From the NCBI GenBank assembly GCA_016744995.1, contig JADGDG010000003.1:62001-126000 (forward strand): DNA of 64,000 bases. The letters run 5' to 3'. The position numbers and the translations under genes are program-made. Positions within the stretch are counted from its first letter, which is position 1, and every line of letters starts with the position of its first letter. The notes beneath the pieces were generated by a model. It did not search any database, was not told the origin of the DNA, and was given only the letters and a program-made list of their open reading frames with translations. Source of the stretch: Gammaproteobacteria bacterium (GTDB lineage Bacteria; Pseudomonadota; Gammaproteobacteria; GRL18). Of this stretch, positions 1 through 11,367 are shown piece by piece.

Positions 1-329
1 ATCGTACATAATCTTTGTGTCAATTCAGGCAATGCAGCCAGATGTAAGTATGAAAAAAGAATGTGTTTCCTGTCTAATAGAGACAGTTCCGGCTCAACCG
101 GTTCTTTCACCTTAACAATGATCTCTGATGCTTTGTAAAGAGATTCCGCATCAGGTAAAACGGTTAAGCCTGACTTGATATATTCTTCATCATTATAACC
201 GCTGAGGATCCCAGCCTGGCTTTGAATATAAACCTCGTGCCCCTGAGTAACCAGCTGAGCAGCAGCCTCTGGAATCAGAGCAACTCGCCCTTCTTTTGGT
301 TTGATTTCTTTAGGTATTCCTATTTTCAT
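1..329 (-). CDS. ald: Alanine dehydrogenase, N-terminal part (cut by window edge)
   Basis: The reverse strand reads MKIGIPKEIKPKEGRVALIP from an ATG at 329 and stays open to base 1, giving about 109 residues. The N-terminal IPKEIK..E.RVAL pattern and the later VKVKEP and YLHLAA motifs are those of the alanine dehydrogenase / NAD(P) transhydrogenase alpha family. The YLHLAA.PELT stretch fits alanine dehydrogenase better. The enzyme would interconvert L-alanine and pyruvate plus ammonia with NAD. The Rossmann domain and C-terminus lie outside the window, so transhydrogenase alpha is not strictly excluded. It is divergent from trxB and shares a 123-base intergenic region with it. Confidence 0.85.
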   Translation of the reverse strand, partial: MKIGIPKEIKPKEGRVALIPEAAAQLVTQGHEVYIQSQAGILSGYNDEEYIKSGLTVLPDAESLYKASEIIVKVKEPVEPELSLLDRKHILFSYLHLAALPELTQRLCT

Positions 330-353
330 ACTATTAGTCTCTAAAATCATTAA

Positions 354-1409
<1,056 letters not shown>

Positions 1410-1456
1410 CTTTTAATTCAGTAGCCACCGGAATCAGACTTTTAGTTCACCCTCGT

Positions 1457-1480
1457 TGCCCCCCTTATTTTGGAGGGGCA
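1457..1480. other. GC-rich inverted repeat downstream of trxB
   Basis: TGCCCC (1457-1462) and GGGGCA (1475-1480) form a short strong hairpin inside otherwise AT-rich DNA. No T tract follows, so it is not a terminator by itself. It may stabilise the trxB 3' end ahead of the terminator at 1516-1540. Confidence 0.4.
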
Positions 1481-1515
1481 GCTAAGGGCTTACTATTTAT
1501 AAACAGAACTTATTT

Positions 1516-1540
1516 GCTAGCCTTTTGCTAGCCTTTTTTT
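1516..1540 (+). terminator. Rho-independent terminator of trxB
   Basis: Two copies of the self-complementary hexamer GCTAGC (1516-1521 and 1527-1532) flank the loop CTTTT. They are followed by C and seven T, which is a compact stem-loop plus U tract. It sits about 107 bases after the trxB stop codon. Confidence 0.65.
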
Positions 1541-1690
1541 ACTTTATTTACTATTGACAGATACAAGATAATTGCTTATCTTGGTACGTATTTACCCTCT
1601 TCTTACCTTTAAAAGATATTAGTCATAGTTGGTTTAAGCTACTATTTGCTTGCTAGCACAAGATTGGATCTTTAAATGGAATGATAATAG

Positions 1691-3106
1691 ATGAAACAGG
1701 ATATGTTGATAAATAAATCTTTCTTGGGCGATGCTTCCTTAAGCCATCAAAGCACTTTTTCGTGTAACAATAACCTTAGACAAAGCCAATTACCTAAAGT
1801 GCTTTTTAATGCCTGTATAGTTGGCATGCTAAGCTTTAGTACAAGTATTCAGGCAGAAAACTTACTTGAAGTTTATGGACTGTCTTACCAGACCGATCCG
1901 GTTCTTAAACAGGTTATTTCACAAAGGCAATCTATTGGTGAGGGCTCTGTTCAGGCATTTGCAGCATTTTTACCTCAAATCAGTGCCTCAGCCAGCACCA
2001 CTGCAATTAATCAGGATAAACCGCAGTCCAGAGACAGCGATGTATCTTATAATCAACATGGCTATAGCCTCGACTTAAATCAGAGCATTTTTGATAATCG
2101 TAATTTAGTTAACTACAGAATTGCTAATATCAATATCAATAAAGCAGATGCCAATCTCAGTGCTACTCAGCAAGACCTTATTATTCGAGTTTCTGAAGCT
2201 TATTTTACCAGCCTGTCAGCCATTGATAAGGTAACATTTTCTAATGCAGAGAAAAAAGCCATTGGCCGCCAGCTGGATCAGGCAAAACGCCGTTATGAAG
2301 TGGGTATTATTGCCATCACTGACGTACATGAAGCACAGGCTGGTTATGATAATGCCAATGCACAGGTTATTGCCGCTGAAAATGATTTATTAATTGCTAA
2401 AGAAGTATTACGAGAGCTTGCGGGCCAATATATTGATGACATTGCTCCTTTAGCTGAAAAAATCCCCCTTGAACCACCAGCACCGGAAGATATTCAACAC
2501 TGGGTTGATCAATCACTTATCGGCAATTTTAGTCTTCTGGCAGCAAAAGAAGACACTTTTGTCCAAAAAGAAAATATTAATCTGCAACGTTCAGGGCATT
2601 ATCCTACACTGGGATTAAAAGCATCTTATGGGTACAATAAAGCCAATGGCCCTATTTCAAATATTGCCTCCCAATATCATGAAGGTTCAATTGGCCTGAA
2701 TATTTCCATACCAATTTACGAGGGCAATTCAGTCACTTCTAAAACACGACAGGCTCAATACGATTACCAGAGCAGCCAGGATGCCTATAGTGAAGTGCTT
2801 AATGCCACAGAAAAAAATACCCGCAGCAGTTACTTGAATGTCATATCTGAAGTTAGTCGGGTTCAGGCACTGAAGCAGGCTGTTATTTCAAATCAAAGTG
2901 CTTTAAAAGCCACTGAAGCAGGTTTTGAAGTAGGTACACGTACTATTGTAGACGTACTGAATGTTCAACGTGATCTCTTTCGTGCAAAGCAGGAGCACTC
3001 CAACTCAAGATATACTTACATTTTAAATGTACTCAAGCTTAAACAGGCTTCAGGAGAACTGGCCCGAGTTGATATTGAAACAGTTAATGGCTGGTTAATG
3101 CCTTAA
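1691..3106 (+). CDS. tolC: TolC-family outer membrane channel protein
   Basis: This is a trimeric outer-membrane exit duct used by type I secretion and multidrug efflux systems. The 471-residue protein has the family's two repeated halves with heptad-rich helices. Typical signatures are ARRYEVGI-like QAKRRYEVGIIAITDVHEAQA near residue 200 and EAGFEVGTRTIVDVLNVQRD near 415. The signal peptide is unusual: a hydrophobic segment (VLFNACIVGMLSFSTSIQA) ends near residue 55, so about 35 polar residues precede it. The true start may lie further in, but no later ATG or clear ribosome binding site settles this. No inner-membrane or adaptor partner gene is adjacent, so the specific role within the family is open. 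Confidence 0.88.
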   Translation: MKQDMLINKSFLGDASLSHQSTFSCNNNLRQSQLPKVLFNACIVGMLSFSTSIQAENLLEVYGLSYQTDPVLKQVISQRQSIGEGSVQAFAAFLPQISASASTTAINQDKPQSRDSDVSYNQHGYSLDLNQSIFDNRNLVNYRIANININKADANLSATQQDLIIRVSEAYFTSLSAIDKVTFSNAEKKAIGRQLDQAKRRYEVGIIAITDVHEAQAGYDNANAQVIAAENDLLIAKEVLRELAGQYIDDIAPLAEKIPLEPPAPEDIQHWVDQSLIGNFSLLAAKEDTFVQKENINLQRSGHYPTLGLKASYGYNKANGPISNIASQYHEGSIGLNISIPIYEGNSVTSKTRQAQYDYQSSQDAYSEVLNATEKNTRSSYLNVISEVSRVQALKQAVISNQSALKATEAGFEVGTRTIVDVLNVQRDLFRAKQEHSNSRYTYILNVLKLKQASGELARVDIETVNGWLMP

Positions 3107-3126
3107 TCAAACTTCGTTTGAATAAG
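3102..3126 (+). other. Hairpin overlapping the tolC stop codon
   Basis: CTTA-A-TCAAAC, loop TTC, GTTTGA-A-TAAG forms a near-perfect stem with one A/A mismatch and includes the stop codon. No T run follows. It could be a 3'-end stabiliser or a weak terminator. A second small hairpin (GATGG/CCATC) lies at 3142-3164. Confidence 0.4.
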
Positions 3127-3281
3127 CTTGCTAATAATTAAGATGGGCGGAGTCGTCGTCCATCCTTCCAGCTCTGAAAATACTCATTCTTTTGATGGCT
3201 CACTACATTTACAACAAATCCAATAGCTTCTATACTGATCATTCAGGACAATCTATTTCTCTTCCAGATTAAAGAATAGCC

Positions 3282-3653
3282 ATGTTAAAATATCAGTTAA
3301 TCTTTTTAGGTGAAATTAACGATTTATTTCAACTAGATAGAGTCAGACATTCATTTAAAAAACGTTTTAAACTATCAGAATCTCAAACCAATATTCTATT
3401 TTCCGGCAAAGAAATTATTCTTAAAAAGGATCTTAATCAGCATGATGCTCTGCAATATGCCTTATACATTGATGGACTAGGTGGAGTTTGCTACATTGAA
3501 GCCATGAAATCGGAGCTTTTCCTTCCTGAAGGAGTCACTTTTGAGCGACGTAATCAAATCAGACGAGCTCAGACAGAACGTCGCCTTCATGATAGAAGTA
3601 CTCTCAATATGGACAGACGTATTCATCATGAACGTAGAAGTAGTGTCGCCTGA
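3282..3653 (+). CDS. Small protein with Arg-rich tail, unknown function
   Basis: The 123-residue product is not assigned to a named family. Residues 1-75 look like a compact alpha/beta domain with the pattern LFSGKEIILKK followed by a helix, with no signal peptide. Residues about 85-123 are strongly basic, with repeated RR pairs spaced about ten residues apart (ERRNQIRRAQTERR, then DRR and ERR). That tail suggests contact with nucleic acid, acidic lipid or another protein, which is inference. It stands alone, convergent with the PilZ-like gene downstream. Confidence 0.65.
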   Translation: MLKYQLIFLGEINDLFQLDRVRHSFKKRFKLSESQTNILFSGKEIILKKDLNQHDALQYALYIDGLGGVCYIEAMKSELFLPEGVTFERRNQIRRAQTERRLHDRSTLNMDRRIHHERRSSVA

Positions 3654-3697
3654 CTTCCTTAAAAAACCGAGCCTTTATTTCAATAATGTCTGTTCAA

Positions 3698-3723
3698 TTT
3701 ATAGGGACTGTTTATAGGAACTG
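3698..3723. repeat. Tandem 13-bp repeat, two copies
   Basis: TTTATAGGGACTG is followed directly by TTTATAGGAACTG, with one mismatch, between two convergent genes. No function is apparent. Confidence 0.5.
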
Positions 3724-3726
3724 TAT

Positions 3727-5451
3727 TTAAATTTTATCCCATATTTTTTCAAATTGAGCGGCCTTGTTCTTTTTCTCCTCAGTCGTCAGTTGTGTGGTCT
3801 CTGCTTTTTCAAAAAGATAGAGAGAATAGTCCAGTACCTCATTTACCTTCTGAATTAATCTGATATTTATTGAACCTGTCTTGTGGGTCAATTTTAAATA
3901 GTCGGTTCTGCTATTATAAAATTTCTCAATAAATGTGTGAGTAAATAAAATGGGTTTAAATTGATGCTCTTTGCCTCCAGGAAAAACAAAGCTATCCAGA
4001 ACACCGATCTTTTCTGAGTTTTCCTGCTGCAACAATGTCTTGTTTTTTTGTTCAGAAGAAATTTTGGATATTTGCACTGGTTCTGCCATTATACTGAGGT
4101 ACTCTATGCCCAATTCAATATCAGCCTCAGATGTTTCTCTCATCCAGCGAAGATAACCAACCTGAATATTATCATCAGCATGTTTAATGGCTATAATTTC
4201 TCCCATATTTGGGTTAATAGATTTTTTTGAATGATGATTAATTTTCAGGCGGATCCCTTTAGATGATTCATCGATCAGATAAGCCTGATAGAACGAATAA
4301 ACTGAAGATGCGGGTTCAAGGCTTTTATTTTGCTCAGTATCAAACTTCAATATTTTTGAAGGTGTATCAACCCGAGACAAAAACTGAGAAATACAAGAAA
4401 CACCAATAGCAATGGTAACTGGCTCAATCAACTCTTTCCTCGGCAGTTTACGAATATTAGTCCCCATCCAGGCACGTAATAACCGATTAAAAAAATAAGC
4501 TGTAGTGCCTGTAGAATGATTTTTTTTATCCAGGTAGGATATGAGGTCTTTTGTTTCCAATCCCCAGACTGAATCTGAATTGAAATCAGGCAGATCCATA
4601 TCACTAATATTACCTAAGCGGTGATGGCTATGGTTTGAAAAAGGAGCTTGATCACTATAGGGCTTTATTATAAACGGATATTCACGTTGCAAAACTTTTT
4701 CGGTGTCAACATTAACAACTGCAAATCTGGACCAATGGTTGAGTGCATCCCAGAGTTGAGCCATTTCTGATATAGATAAATGGTAAGGGTTGGCTAAAGA
4801 AAAAAGAAGGATTTTTTTATAGAGATCATCAATTGTAAGTTCTGTTTCTGTATTTTCATCAGAGAAGAATTGATGCCTGATGGCTTTATTAATAAGATTT
4901 CTTTTTGAAGCAAAGCGATAAACCTGATGAATATCCCGCCAGATATTATCACTGCAGCAAGAATACAGCATGTAGTTAGAATACAATTGCTCATTCAGAT
5001 AATATATAACTGAATAGAGTGCACAGCTTAAGTCCTGCTGTTTTTCTTTTTGTTTAAAAAAGGGGGTAAAAAAATGACTTTCTGACAAATCATCAATAAT
5101 TATTTTATGCCCTTTGGCTATTTCAGACCAAAATGCATTCACCATTTCAACAAACTTGATCTTGTTTCCCGCTAAAGGCAGTCCGGTCCCTGAATATTTT
5201 TTTGATAATTTAGAGATTATTTTAAGAACTGGTGCATGCATACACTCCAGAAAAATCAGTCGCTCATGAACCGGTAAGTCTAAATCATTCACTTCAGCCA
5301 GAAGTTGAAAATAAAGACGTGCCCGCTCCCCCAGCTTAAGGTTTGAATTACGTTTTATCCATTGACTGAGATCCGTAATAGAGGAATAAAGATCTCTACC
5401 ATCTGACTTACTTCTCTCATGCAGTTGCAGCCATAAAATTGTATCTTTCAT
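3727..5451 (-). CDS. Large cytoplasmic protein with C-terminal PilZ-like region
   Basis: The product has 574 residues and no signal peptide or membrane segment. The N-terminal 300 residues are mostly helical and not recognised. Around residues 390-460 are YQAYLIDESSKGIRLKI and GEIIAIKHADDNIQVGYLRWMRE...ELGIEYLS. These match the usual PilZ layout: a D-x-S-x-x-G strand, then 'iG.VRW' and 'lGIE.L' strands. PilZ domains often bind cyclic di-GMP, but the upstream RxxxR motif is not obvious here, so binding is uncertain. Function is otherwise unknown. It is downstream of purL on the same strand with a 90-base gap, and is probably transcribed separately. Confidence 0.7.
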   Translation of the reverse strand: MKDTILWLQLHERSKSDGRDLYSSITDLSQWIKRNSNLKLGERARLYFQLLAEVNDLDLPVHERLIFLECMHAPVLKIISKLSKKYSGTGLPLAGNKIKFVEMVNAFWSEIAKGHKIIIDDLSESHFFTPFFKQKEKQQDLSCALYSVIYYLNEQLYSNYMLYSCCSDNIWRDIHQVYRFASKRNLINKAIRHQFFSDENTETELTIDDLYKKILLFSLANPYHLSISEMAQLWDALNHWSRFAVVNVDTEKVLQREYPFIIKPYSDQAPFSNHSHHRLGNISDMDLPDFNSDSVWGLETKDLISYLDKKNHSTGTTAYFFNRLLRAWMGTNIRKLPRKELIEPVTIAIGVSCISQFLSRVDTPSKILKFDTEQNKSLEPASSVYSFYQAYLIDESSKGIRLKINHHSKKSINPNMGEIIAIKHADDNIQVGYLRWMRETSEADIELGIEYLSIMAEPVQISKISSEQKNKTLLQQENSEKIGVLDSFVFPGGKEHQFKPILFTHTFIEKFYNSRTDYLKLTHKTGSINIRLIQKVNEVLDYSLYLFEKAETTQLTTEEKKNKAAQFEKIWDKI

Positions 5452-5541
5452 ACTGATTTGTTACCTTATCAATGCTCAGGCAGTCATAAATAATGTGTCA
5501 GCTATTCAGAATCCTTTCTCGGTCAGGCACATGGCTAGGAA

Positions 5542-8500
5542 CTAATCAATCCATTTTCTGGCATTCCTGAACATCCTCATCCAGGGGGCATCTTCTCCTT
5601 TGTGCTCTGTAAGCCAGGTATTTTGTACTGAACGAAAAACCCGCTCCGGATGCGGCATCATTATTGTAAATCGACCATCTTCACTACATAAACCCGTGAT
5701 ACCATTGGGTGAGCCATTTGGATTTAATGGGTATTCTTCAGTGGCTCTGCCGTCATTCGAAACATAACGCATGGCGACCAGGCCAGAATTAAGTGCCTGT
5801 TGTGCCGTGCCTCCTAAATGGAACTCTGCTTTTCCTTCGCCATGAGCAACTGCAACAGGCATTTTTGAGCCTTCCATACCCGCAAAGAATAAAGAAGGTG
5901 TAGGCAGGATCTCAACCATAACAGTTCTTGCTTCAAACTGCTCCGATTCATTTTTTACAAAGTGAGGCCAATGCAAAGTACCAGGGATTAACTCATGAAG
6001 ATTTGACATCATCTGGCAGCCATTACAAATTCCAAGTCCGAAGGTGTCCTGACGGGTAAAGAATTTTTCAAACTGCTCTCTTGCTCTGTCGTTAAATAAA
6101 ATAGATTTAGCCCAACCTTCACCGGCTCCAAGCACATCACCATATGAAAACCCGCCACAGGCCACCAGCCCTTTAAAGGCATCAAGTGATAACTCACCTT
6201 CAAGAATATCTGACATATGGACATCACGAGTTGAGAACCCTGCACGTTCAAATGCGGCAGCCATTTCTACCTGACCATTAACACCTTGTTCCCGCAGAAT
6301 TGCCATTGTTGGCTTGATGCCGGTATTAATATAAGGCGCACAAATGTTGTCATTTACATCATATCCAACTTCAGTAAGCAATCCCGGATCACCTGCTTTT
6401 AATATGGCATCATATTCTTGCTGTGCACATTCAGGGTTGTCACGGAGTTTCTGCATTTGATAGGAGGTCTCTGACCATGCCCTATGAAACTGCGTTCGGG
6501 AATCACTTAGGATCATAGTATTGTTAAAATTAAAATCAATTTGATCGGAACGTGTGGGAATGGCAATCACATGGGCCATACTTCCCATTTTCATTTCTTC
6601 TATATAAGTAAAAATTGCATCATGATCAGATTTTCTAATCTGGATCACCGCCCCCAATTCTTCATTGAATAAGGCCGGTATAATGTCTTCCTGGTTAACA
6701 CAAGTATGATTCATCTCAACATTAAGGCCACAATTTCCAGCAAAGGCCATTTCCAGCAGTGTTGTAAATAAACCGCCATCCGAACGGTCATGATAAGCCA
6801 GCAGCTTATTGTTTACATTTAATTCCTGGATCAATTTAAAAAAGGACTTAAAGGTATCTGTATCATCAAAATCCGGAGCAACATTGCCGATCTGTCGGTA
6901 TACCTGAGCTAAAGCCGAACCACCCATACGCTGACGGCCTCGGCCCAGATCAATCAAGACCAGTTCTGTTGCCCCCTGATCCATCTTTATTTGAGGTGTC
7001 AGCGTGGCCCGCACATCCTGAACTCGACCAAATGCGGACACGATAAGAGATAAGGGTGCAGTGACGGATTTTTCTTCTCCCTTATCATTCCAGACAGATT
7101 TCATTGACATGGAATCTTTGCCCACTGGTATAGTAATACCTAACTTCGGACAAATATCCATACCCACTGTTTTTACCGCATCATACAGTCCGGCATCTTC
7201 ACCGCTATGGCCTGCAGGTGCCATCCAGTTGGCTGAAAAAACAATATCAGAAAGTTGATTAATTCGTGCAGAGGCAATATTTGTCAGAGCTTCACCTATA
7301 GCCATGCGAGCAGAAGCCGCCTGATCAATAAGCGCAATAGGAGTACGTTCACCAATAGACATCGCTTCTCCGGTGAACTCCTGATAACCACTACAGGTAA
7401 CGGCAGCATCTGCAACAGGCACTTGCCATGGGCCAACCATTTGCTCCTGCACAACTAACCCCGTCACAGAACGATCACCAATGGTGACTAAAAATGACTT
7501 ATCAGCAACAGCAGGCAGATGTAATACTCGATTTGCCGCATCCTCAAGATTAATATTCCGGGTATCAAAGGGATCTTGATTCACCTGAACATGAACAACA
7601 TCACGCGACATTTTAGGCGGCTTGCCCAGCAATACCTCCAGAGACATATCAATAGGTTTATTAGCAAAATGCTTATCATTGAGTATCAGGCGCTGTTCTT
7701 TTGTTGCATGGCCCAATATCGCATAAGGTGCACGTTCGCGCTGACAAATCTGCTTAAATTGCTCAATATTATCTGGACTGATTGCCATAACATAACGTTC
7801 CTGGGATTCATTACACCAAATCTCCATAGGTGACATGCCATACTCATCATTTGGTACTTCACGCAATTCAAATTCTGCCCCCATACCGGCATCATTAACC
7901 AGTTCGGGCAGAGCATTGGATATACCACCAGCACCAACATCATGAATGGACAGGATCGGGTTATTTTTCCCCAGCTGCCAGCATCGATCAATGACTTCCT
8001 GGCAGCGACGTTCCATTTCAGGGTTGCCCCTTTGAACGGAAGCAAAATCCAGATTTTCACAACTGCTGCCGGAATTCATAGAAGATGCTGCACCACCGCC
8101 CAGACCAATTAACATTGCTGGACCGCCCAGCAAGACAATCTTAGATCCTTCCGGAATATCACCTTTAAGAACATGTTCTGCTTTAATATTACCGACACCA
8201 CCTGCAAGCATAATGGGTTTATGGTAACCACGCACTTCAGTGCCGCTTTCTGTTTTAACCTTCTCTTCAAAGGTTCTGAAATAACCACAAATATTAGGCC
8301 GACCAAATTCATTGTTAAATGCAGCTGCACCAATGGGAGCATCAAGCATAATGTCCAGAGCAGAAACAATGCGATCAGGTTTGCCGTAATCCTGTTCCCA
8401 GGGCTGCACTGAGTGAGTTATTTTTAAGTTAGAGACAGAATAACCACTTAAACCTGCTTTTGGTTTTGAACCAAGCCCTGTCGCTCCTTCATCACGAATC

Positions 8501-9450
8501 TCACCTCCCGCACCAGTCGCTGCACCAGGCCATGGTGAGATAGCCGTTGGATGATTGTGTGTTTCTACCTTCATCAGGATGTGACTGTCTTCCTGTGAGT
8601 AGCTGTACTCTGAGGTATTGCTGATGGGGTAAAAGCGCTTTACATTAAAACCTTTAATGACAGCACAATTATCACTATAGGCAGATAGAATGCCCTCTGA
8701 ATTCTGATGATAGGTATTTCGTATCATCGAAAACAGCGATTTGTCCTGCGCTGTGCCGTCAATGGTCCAGTCTGCATTAAATATTTTATGCCTGCAGTGT
8801 TCAGAGTTGGCCTGGGCAAACATCATCAACTCAACATCAGTCGGGTTGCGCTTAAGTTGAGTGAAGTTTTCAACCAGATAATCAATTTCATCTTCTGCCA
8901 ATGCCAGACCCAGTTTAACATTGGCATCAACCAGAGCTGAACGCCCTTGTTCCAGAATATGAACACTGGTCAGCGCTTCAGGATGGTGTTGTTCAAACAA
9001 AGCCTGAGCCTGTTCAATATCGTAAAAACAAGTTTCAATCATTCGGTCATGTAATTCTTGAGCCAGTTCATCCCGATGCAGTTCGGTCAAATTCAGATTA
9101 CCCGGTATATCGATCGTATACAAAATACCTCGTTCAATACGTTTAATGTCTTTTAAATCACAATTGTGGGCGATATCAGTAGCCTTACTGGCCCATGGCG
9201 AAATTGTACCAATACGTGGCACCACTAGAATTTCAGTCCCGGTAAAAGTGATTTCATTTGAATGAGCACCGTACATCAGGATCCGTTCTAATACTGTTTG
9301 CTGTGCTGGCTTAAGAGGATTATTTGAATGAATGAAATGGATATACTGACTGGTCACTGCCTGTATGCCAGGTACAACTGCGCGCAGTTTGTGTAATAAT
9401 TTTTCAATTCTAAAGGGTGATAAGGCAGATTTGCCACGCAGAATAAACAT
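5542..9450 (-). CDS. purL: Phosphoribosylformylglycinamidine synthase
   Basis: This enzyme catalyses the fourth step of purine synthesis: FGAR plus glutamine and ATP gives FGAM. The 1302-residue length is that of the large single-chain proteobacterial form. It has an N-terminal PurS-like region, two AIR-synthase-like modules ([12 protein letters not shown] near residue 295, [19 protein letters not shown], and KDSMSMK in the second module) and a C-terminal class I glutaminase. The glutaminase nucleophile lies in [11 protein letters not shown] and its His/Glu pair in PHPERVFR. It is a single gene facing the RDD gene, so purine regulation would act in 9451-9637. No clear PurR operator was seen there. 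Confidence 0.98.
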   Translation of the reverse strand: MFILRGKSALSPFRIEKLLHKLRAVVPGIQAVTSQYIHFIHSNNPLKPAQQTVLERILMYGAHSNEITFTGTEILVVPRIGTISPWASKATDIAHNCDLKDIKRIERGILYTIDIPGNLNLTELHRDELAQELHDRMIETCFYDIEQAQALFEQHHPEALTSVHILEQGRSALVDANVKLGLALAEDEIDYLVENFTQLKRNPTDVELMMFAQANSEHCRHKIFNADWTIDGTAQDKSLFSMIRNTYHQNSEGILSAYSDNCAVIKGFNVKRFYPISNTSEYSYSQEDSHILMKVETHNHPTAISPWPGAATGAGGEIRDEGATGLGSKPKAGLSGYSVSNLKITHSVQPWEQDYGKPDRIVSALDIMLDAPIGAAAFNNEFGRPNICGYFRTFEEKVKTESGTEVRGYHKPIMLAGGVGNIKAEHVLKGDIPEGSKIVLLGGPAMLIGLGGGAASSMNSGSSCENLDFASVQRGNPEMERRCQEVIDRCWQLGKNNPILSIHDVGAGGISNALPELVNDAGMGAEFELREVPNDEYGMSPMEIWCNESQERYVMAISPDNIEQFKQICQRERAPYAILGHATKEQRLILNDKHFANKPIDMSLEVLLGKPPKMSRDVVHVQVNQDPFDTRNINLEDAANRVLHLPAVADKSFLVTIGDRSVTGLVVQEQMVGPWQVPVADAAVTCSGYQEFTGEAMSIGERTPIALIDQAASARMAIGEALTNIASARINQLSDIVFSANWMAPAGHSGEDAGLYDAVKTVGMDICPKLGITIPVGKDSMSMKSVWNDKGEEKSVTAPLSLIVSAFGRVQDVRATLTPQIKMDQGATELVLIDLGRGRQRMGGSALAQVYRQIGNVAPDFDDTDTFKSFFKLIQELNVNNKLLAYHDRSDGGLFTTLLEMAFAGNCGLNVEMNHTCVNQEDIIPALFNEELGAVIQIRKSDHDAIFTYIEEMKMGSMAHVIAIPTRSDQIDFNFNNTMILSDSRTQFHRAWSETSYQMQKLRDNPECAQQEYDAILKAGDPGLLTEVGYDVNDNICAPYINTGIKPTMAILREQGVNGQVEMAAAFERAGFSTRDVHMSDILEGELSLDAFKGLVACGGFSYGDVLGAGEGWAKSILFNDRAREQFEKFFTRQDTFGLGICNGCQMMSNLHELIPGTLHWPHFVKNESEQFEARTVMVEILPTPSLFFAGMEGSKMPVAVAHGEGKAEFHLGGTAQQALNSGLVAMRYVSNDGRATEEYPLNPNGSPNGITGLCSEDGRFTIMMPHPERVFRSVQNTWLTEHKGEDAPWMRMFRNARKWID

Positions 9451-9637
9451 TTACAGATCTCTCTTTAAAGATAATGAGGAAAAATAACAGATAATTCTGA
9501 TATTCTAGCAAAAACTGAGCATTTTAGGGTGAACACTATTTAATTTTTAAGAAAAAAAGTAAAATAAAATTGAGAATTTTATTTTTATTATGATTTGTAC
9601 CTGTGTCAGGTCAGATATTCTATTCAGAGCACTAAAA

Positions 9638-10237
9638 ATGAGTGAGAAAAAACAAAGCTTTACCGAAAATCTGTCTGTTGAGCCCAAAGATCGGCCTGCA
9701 GCTTCTTTTTTCAAATTATTAGGCTGCTGGGTATATGACTTTATGCTGCTCAGTGCTGTCTGGCTGCTGGCCGTCATTATTTATATTATCCCCGCGCAAA
9801 TGCTTATTGGGGTTGATGCCACCAATAAGAACAATCTCAGCACCACAGAATTTTCTGGGCCGATTTTTTACAGTTATCTGTTTTTCATTACCTGGTTCTT
9901 TTTTGCCTGGTTCTGGACTCATGGAGGACAAACTCTGGGCCTCAGAAGCTGGTCTCTGCGCTTAGAAACAGAAGACGGGAACACTCTTAACTGGGTGCAG
10001 ACCTTACTCAGATTATTAATCGCCGGCACTCCCTGGCTGGCTGCATTATTTGTATATCAACAGTTGACTATTCATAAAATACTCCCGACACCCTACCAAT
10101 ACGGTGCTTTTATTATCGGTTTTATTGGGCTGTTCTGGATCCTCATTGACAAAAAGAATCGCAGTATACAAGATATACTGACTCAAACTCGTATTGTTTC
10201 AGTGCCAAAAAAAGCAAAACGAAACAAGCTTTATTAG
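9638..10237 (+). CDS. RDD-family membrane protein
   Basis: The product is about 199 residues from the ATG at 9638. An ATG at 9590 would add 16 unlikely residues. It has three to four membrane segments: LLGCWVYDFMLLSAVWLLAV, YSYLFFITWFFFAWFW and two near residues 130-170. The GGQTLGLRSWSLRLETEDG segment after the second helix is the RDD family hallmark. The usual 'RR..D' at the first helix is reduced to K..D. RDD proteins are poorly characterised; some are linked to ion transport. The stop codon overlaps the convergent esterase gene by four bases. Confidence 0.85.
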   Translation: MSEKKQSFTENLSVEPKDRPAASFFKLLGCWVYDFMLLSAVWLLAVIIYIIPAQMLIGVDATNKNNLSTTEFSGPIFYSYLFFITWFFFAWFWTHGGQTLGLRSWSLRLETEDGNTLNWVQTLLRLLIAGTPWLAALFVYQQLTIHKILPTPYQYGAFIIGFIGLFWILIDKKNRSIQDILTQTRIVSVPKKAKRNKLY

Positions 10238-10806
10238 GGATTTAGAAACCGATAAATAGCCTCACAATGCTGCTTAAAATTGATGAATGAATGATCACCG
10301 CCTGATTCAATTCTCAACTGAGAATTGGCGTATTTACTCTCTGCCAGTTGATAATCCAGAACTTCATCATTTGTTTGCAGCATGACCATTAGATTTTTGG
10401 GAGAGGTCAGCCTTTCAACATTAATCTGTAGCAGCTGTGAAATATGCTCCGTAGTCAGTTCATATTGTTTGTTGGTGTAATAATTTGTGTTTTTACCCAA
10501 ATAGTCCAATAGCAATTCCTGAGGATTAACTGCGGGATTAATCAGCGCAGCCTTTAAAGCAAATTTCTGAGCAAGGAAGGTAGCATAAAATCCACCCAGT
10601 GAACTGCCGAGTAAAGCAACCTGAGACGATTTAACATGCTGTTCAATCGTCCGGGACAAAAAGCTTATCGCCTGTTCGGGAAAGTCCGATAGTTGCGGAG
10701 CAAGAAACTCATCATGCGGCTGCATAGTCTGCAAATACTGTGAAAAACACTGAGCCTTATAGGATTGCGGCGAACTATTAAACCCATGTATATAAATAAA
10801 TAACAT
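10234..10806 (-). CDS. yqiA: YqiA-type alpha/beta-fold esterase
   Basis: A 190-residue cytoplasmic esterase of the YqiA/UPF0227 type. The N-terminal FIYIHGFNSSPQSYKA is the oxyanion-hole strand. The nucleophile elbow is GSSLGGFYATFLA near residue 70. The acid is likely in MLQTNDEVLDY and the catalytic His in GGDHSF near residue 170, giving a complete Ser-Asp-His triad. Physiological substrates are unknown; E. coli YqiA hydrolyses short acyl esters in vitro. In E. coli yqiA sits near parE and cpdA, so this location by lptF is different. Confidence 0.85.
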   Translation of the reverse strand: MLFIYIHGFNSSPQSYKAQCFSQYLQTMQPHDEFLAPQLSDFPEQAISFLSRTIEQHVKSSQVALLGSSLGGFYATFLAQKFALKAALINPAVNPQELLLDYLGKNTNYYTNKQYELTTEHISQLLQINVERLTSPKNLMVMLQTNDEVLDYQLAESKYANSQLRIESGGDHSFINFKQHCEAIYRFLNP

Positions 10807-10844
10807 AATATTGGCGTTTAGTAAGTGATCATACCTCCAGTTCT

Positions 10845-11306
10845 TTATTTAATTTTATATTCATCCTTAATTTTTTTAATTATTTCTTTGGCTGATTTTT
10901 TTTCACTTGAAGATAATTCTCCACCTAATTGTGAAACTGAGTCAGCAGCAGCGGAATAACCATTATCCATAGAAATTTTCAGCCATGCATAAGCTTCAAC
11001 CAGATCAGAACTGCCACCCTGCCCGTTTGCCAGCATAATTCCAAGATTATACTGTGCCTGATTATGATTTTTCTGAGCGGCTTCACGCATCCATTTTTGT
11101 GCTTTACCCATATCACTGATAACACCATTACCCTCATAATACATCACAGCTAACGCAAACTGGGCATTACTTTCCCCTTTTTCTGCCATCGCAGTACAGA
11201 CATCGGCAGCATCATAAAAATCCTCACTTTTTACCAAATCAATACATTTATTAGCCCATACTGACTGGCTGATGCTCAGCAATAATAACATTGTAAGATA
11301 TTTCAT
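10845..11306 (-). CDS. Secreted Sel1-repeat protein
   Basis: The start at 11306 is preferred because the reverse strand has AAGGA seven bases upstream. An ATG at 11327 would put that site inside the gene. The 153-residue product begins with a Sec signal peptide, MKYLTMLLLLSISQSVWA. At least two Sel1-like repeats follow (NAQFALAVMYYEGNGVISDMGKAQKWMREAA and NQAQYNLGIMLANGQGGSSDLVEAYAWLKIS). Two or three cysteines lie near the mature N-terminus. Such helical repeats scaffold protein interactions in the periplasm. It lies 61 bases downstream of lptF, in the place where lptG is usually found. Confidence 0.85.
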   Translation of the reverse strand: MKYLTMLLLLSISQSVWANKCIDLVKSEDFYDAADVCTAMAEKGESNAQFALAVMYYEGNGVISDMGKAQKWMREAAQKNHNQAQYNLGIMLANGQGGSSDLVEAYAWLKISMDNGYSAAADSVSQLGGELSSSEKKSAKEIIKKIKDEYKIK

Positions 11307-11367
11307 TTTTTTTCCTTTCTTTCTCAATTAATACTGATTTATGTGTATAAACAATGTTTTAAAATAT

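Noticed and set aside
7255-7458. Forward ORFs inside purL
   Set aside because: They are frame shadows of the reverse-strand purL gene with no family resemblance.
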